A stretch of 64,000 bases of DNA from Oegoconia quadripuncta. Lineage: Eukaryota; Arthropoda; Insecta; Lepidoptera; Autostichidae. Shown one piece after another: positions 63,090 to 64,000 of this stretch. The stretch is from the NCBI GenBank assembly GCA_949316235.1, contig OX438747.1, positions 30,136,618-30,200,617 of the forward strand, in the 5' to 3' direction. Both the position numbers and the translations under genes were made by a program. The notes beneath the pieces were generated by a model. It saw only the letters and a list, made by a program, of their open reading frames with translations, had not been told where the DNA came from and searched no databases. How positions within the stretch are numbered: the first letter of the stretch is position 1; each line of letters starts with the position of its first letter.

Positions 63090-63455
63090 TGCACATAAGT
63101 GTATGTGGGAGCGCGCCTGACTGTTGTTTTATTTTGAAAACCTAAGTGAGGGAGGGGTTGCGCTGAAAACCAGCGCTGTCAATTGCCATACGACATATTG
63201 GCAGCAAATGCTGACGCCCAATCCCTTTGCCACAAATACATTTAATTATGCAAAATGTTATACCTTTTAGAGATTCTATGTAAACGAATCTTTTTACGTT
63301 GTCGTTGACTTTCTTATTCGTCGGTTGTTTTGTCTGTCTGTCTGCCGTGTGACTTTTAGATTATATTTATTATACCATAATCCCCGATTTTATTTATTTC
63401 CAACTATACCTACGTAATTTTCTGTATTTGTTGGCAATAAATACTTTTTCTTTTT
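63090..63455 (+). repeat. Repeat Z, copy 2 with ~145-bp insert
   Basis: Same sequence as 60570-60830. An extra segment at about 63267-63411 lies between two ATACC words. Confidence 0.75.
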
Positions 63456-63459
63456 CTTT

Positions 63460-63782
63460 GTTTCTTTTACAAATGCTGATGGCAGAGAGTCCACTCGCGG
63501 CGAGCTGACTCGTTTACATGAACGCAGCTCTTTATGCGTGGGATTCTCCCCGTGTTCATGTTTCATGCACGAGTGTTTTGTTTATGTGATCAGTCTATAG
63601 GTACTGCTCTCCTGCTTCACTATTGGGCGTAGGCCTAGAGATATATAATCTATGCTGCTCAAAATAAGTTAGGTACTGTAAGGTTGCTATTACTAGTTGG
63701 ATCTTATTGAATAAAAATATGTGAAAAGATAGAGTAAGTAGTTTGTTTTTAAAGTACATGTTATATAATAATAATTTCCGTA
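63460..63782. other. No gene seen
   Basis: Unassigned. Confidence 0.4.
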
Positions 63783-64000
63783 TGAGTTTTTTACCGTAAG
63801 GAAAACAACTTATATATGCTTATAGGGCATATTAGATAAATTAAATGGAAGGTATTGGCATAGGTAGCTTTTTTTTTTCAAAACAATCATTGAATAAAAA
63901 AAACGTTTTGTCATTTGACGGTCGCGTTTGTAGCGTATTCCACATAATTACATTATTATATGTGAATGAAATAAAACAAACATGGAGAAAAGATGAGTTC
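63783..64000. repeat. MITE-P, left part, running to the window end
   Basis: GAGTTTTTTACCGTAAGGAA, then GGCATATTAGATAAATT and the body CATTTGACGGTCGCGTTTGT, as at 42113. Confidence 0.75.

Overview
The window is nuclear DNA of a moth or butterfly (Lepidoptera), by inference. It is AT-rich, intron-split and dense with short tRNA-headed SINEs, MITEs, 5'-truncated LINEs and Tc1/mariner-type elements. It carries a ZAD-type domain with the CWEC signature that I associate with lepidopteran zinc-finger proteins. No real tRNA, rRNA or CRISPR was found. Roughly half of the sequence can be assigned to repeat families seen two or more times inside the window.

Two host genes are supported. (1) A nine-exon + strand gene, coding 27081-50180 (about 822 aa), joins an N-terminal ZAD-like zinc-binding module, an acidic linker with several SUMO-type motifs, a BRD8-type bromodomain and a C-terminal DUF4780 domain. 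All eight introns have usable GT/AG sites and matching phases. (2) A - strand F-box gene, 56783-58075 (430 aa), is a single coding exon with a probable 5'-UTR splice acceptor. Its last codons and 3' UTR are triplicated in tandem at 56001-56822.

Layout. 1-26780 is gene-free: an RTE LINE, a broken mariner (4912-6193), LINE 3' ends, many SINEs and MITEs, and a three-deep nest at 21625-25151 (LINE, outer transposon, inner transposon with an intact 353-aa transposase). 26780-50430 is the ZAD-bromodomain-DUF4780 gene. Its introns hold nearly identical deleted progeny of that inner transposon (38374-39334), a 1.1-kb transposon inside a MITE, a truncated copia element inside a SINE, and a 32-unit minisatellite grown from the end of a MITE. 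50430-55990 is repeats. 55990-58100 is the F-box gene. 58100-64000 is repeats with one GC-rich patch.

No operon-like logic applies. The two genes look independent: the first a probable chromatin reader or transcription regulator, the second a probable ubiquitin-ligase substrate adaptor. Family labels used below (SINE-A, MITE-H and so on) are local names for this window only.
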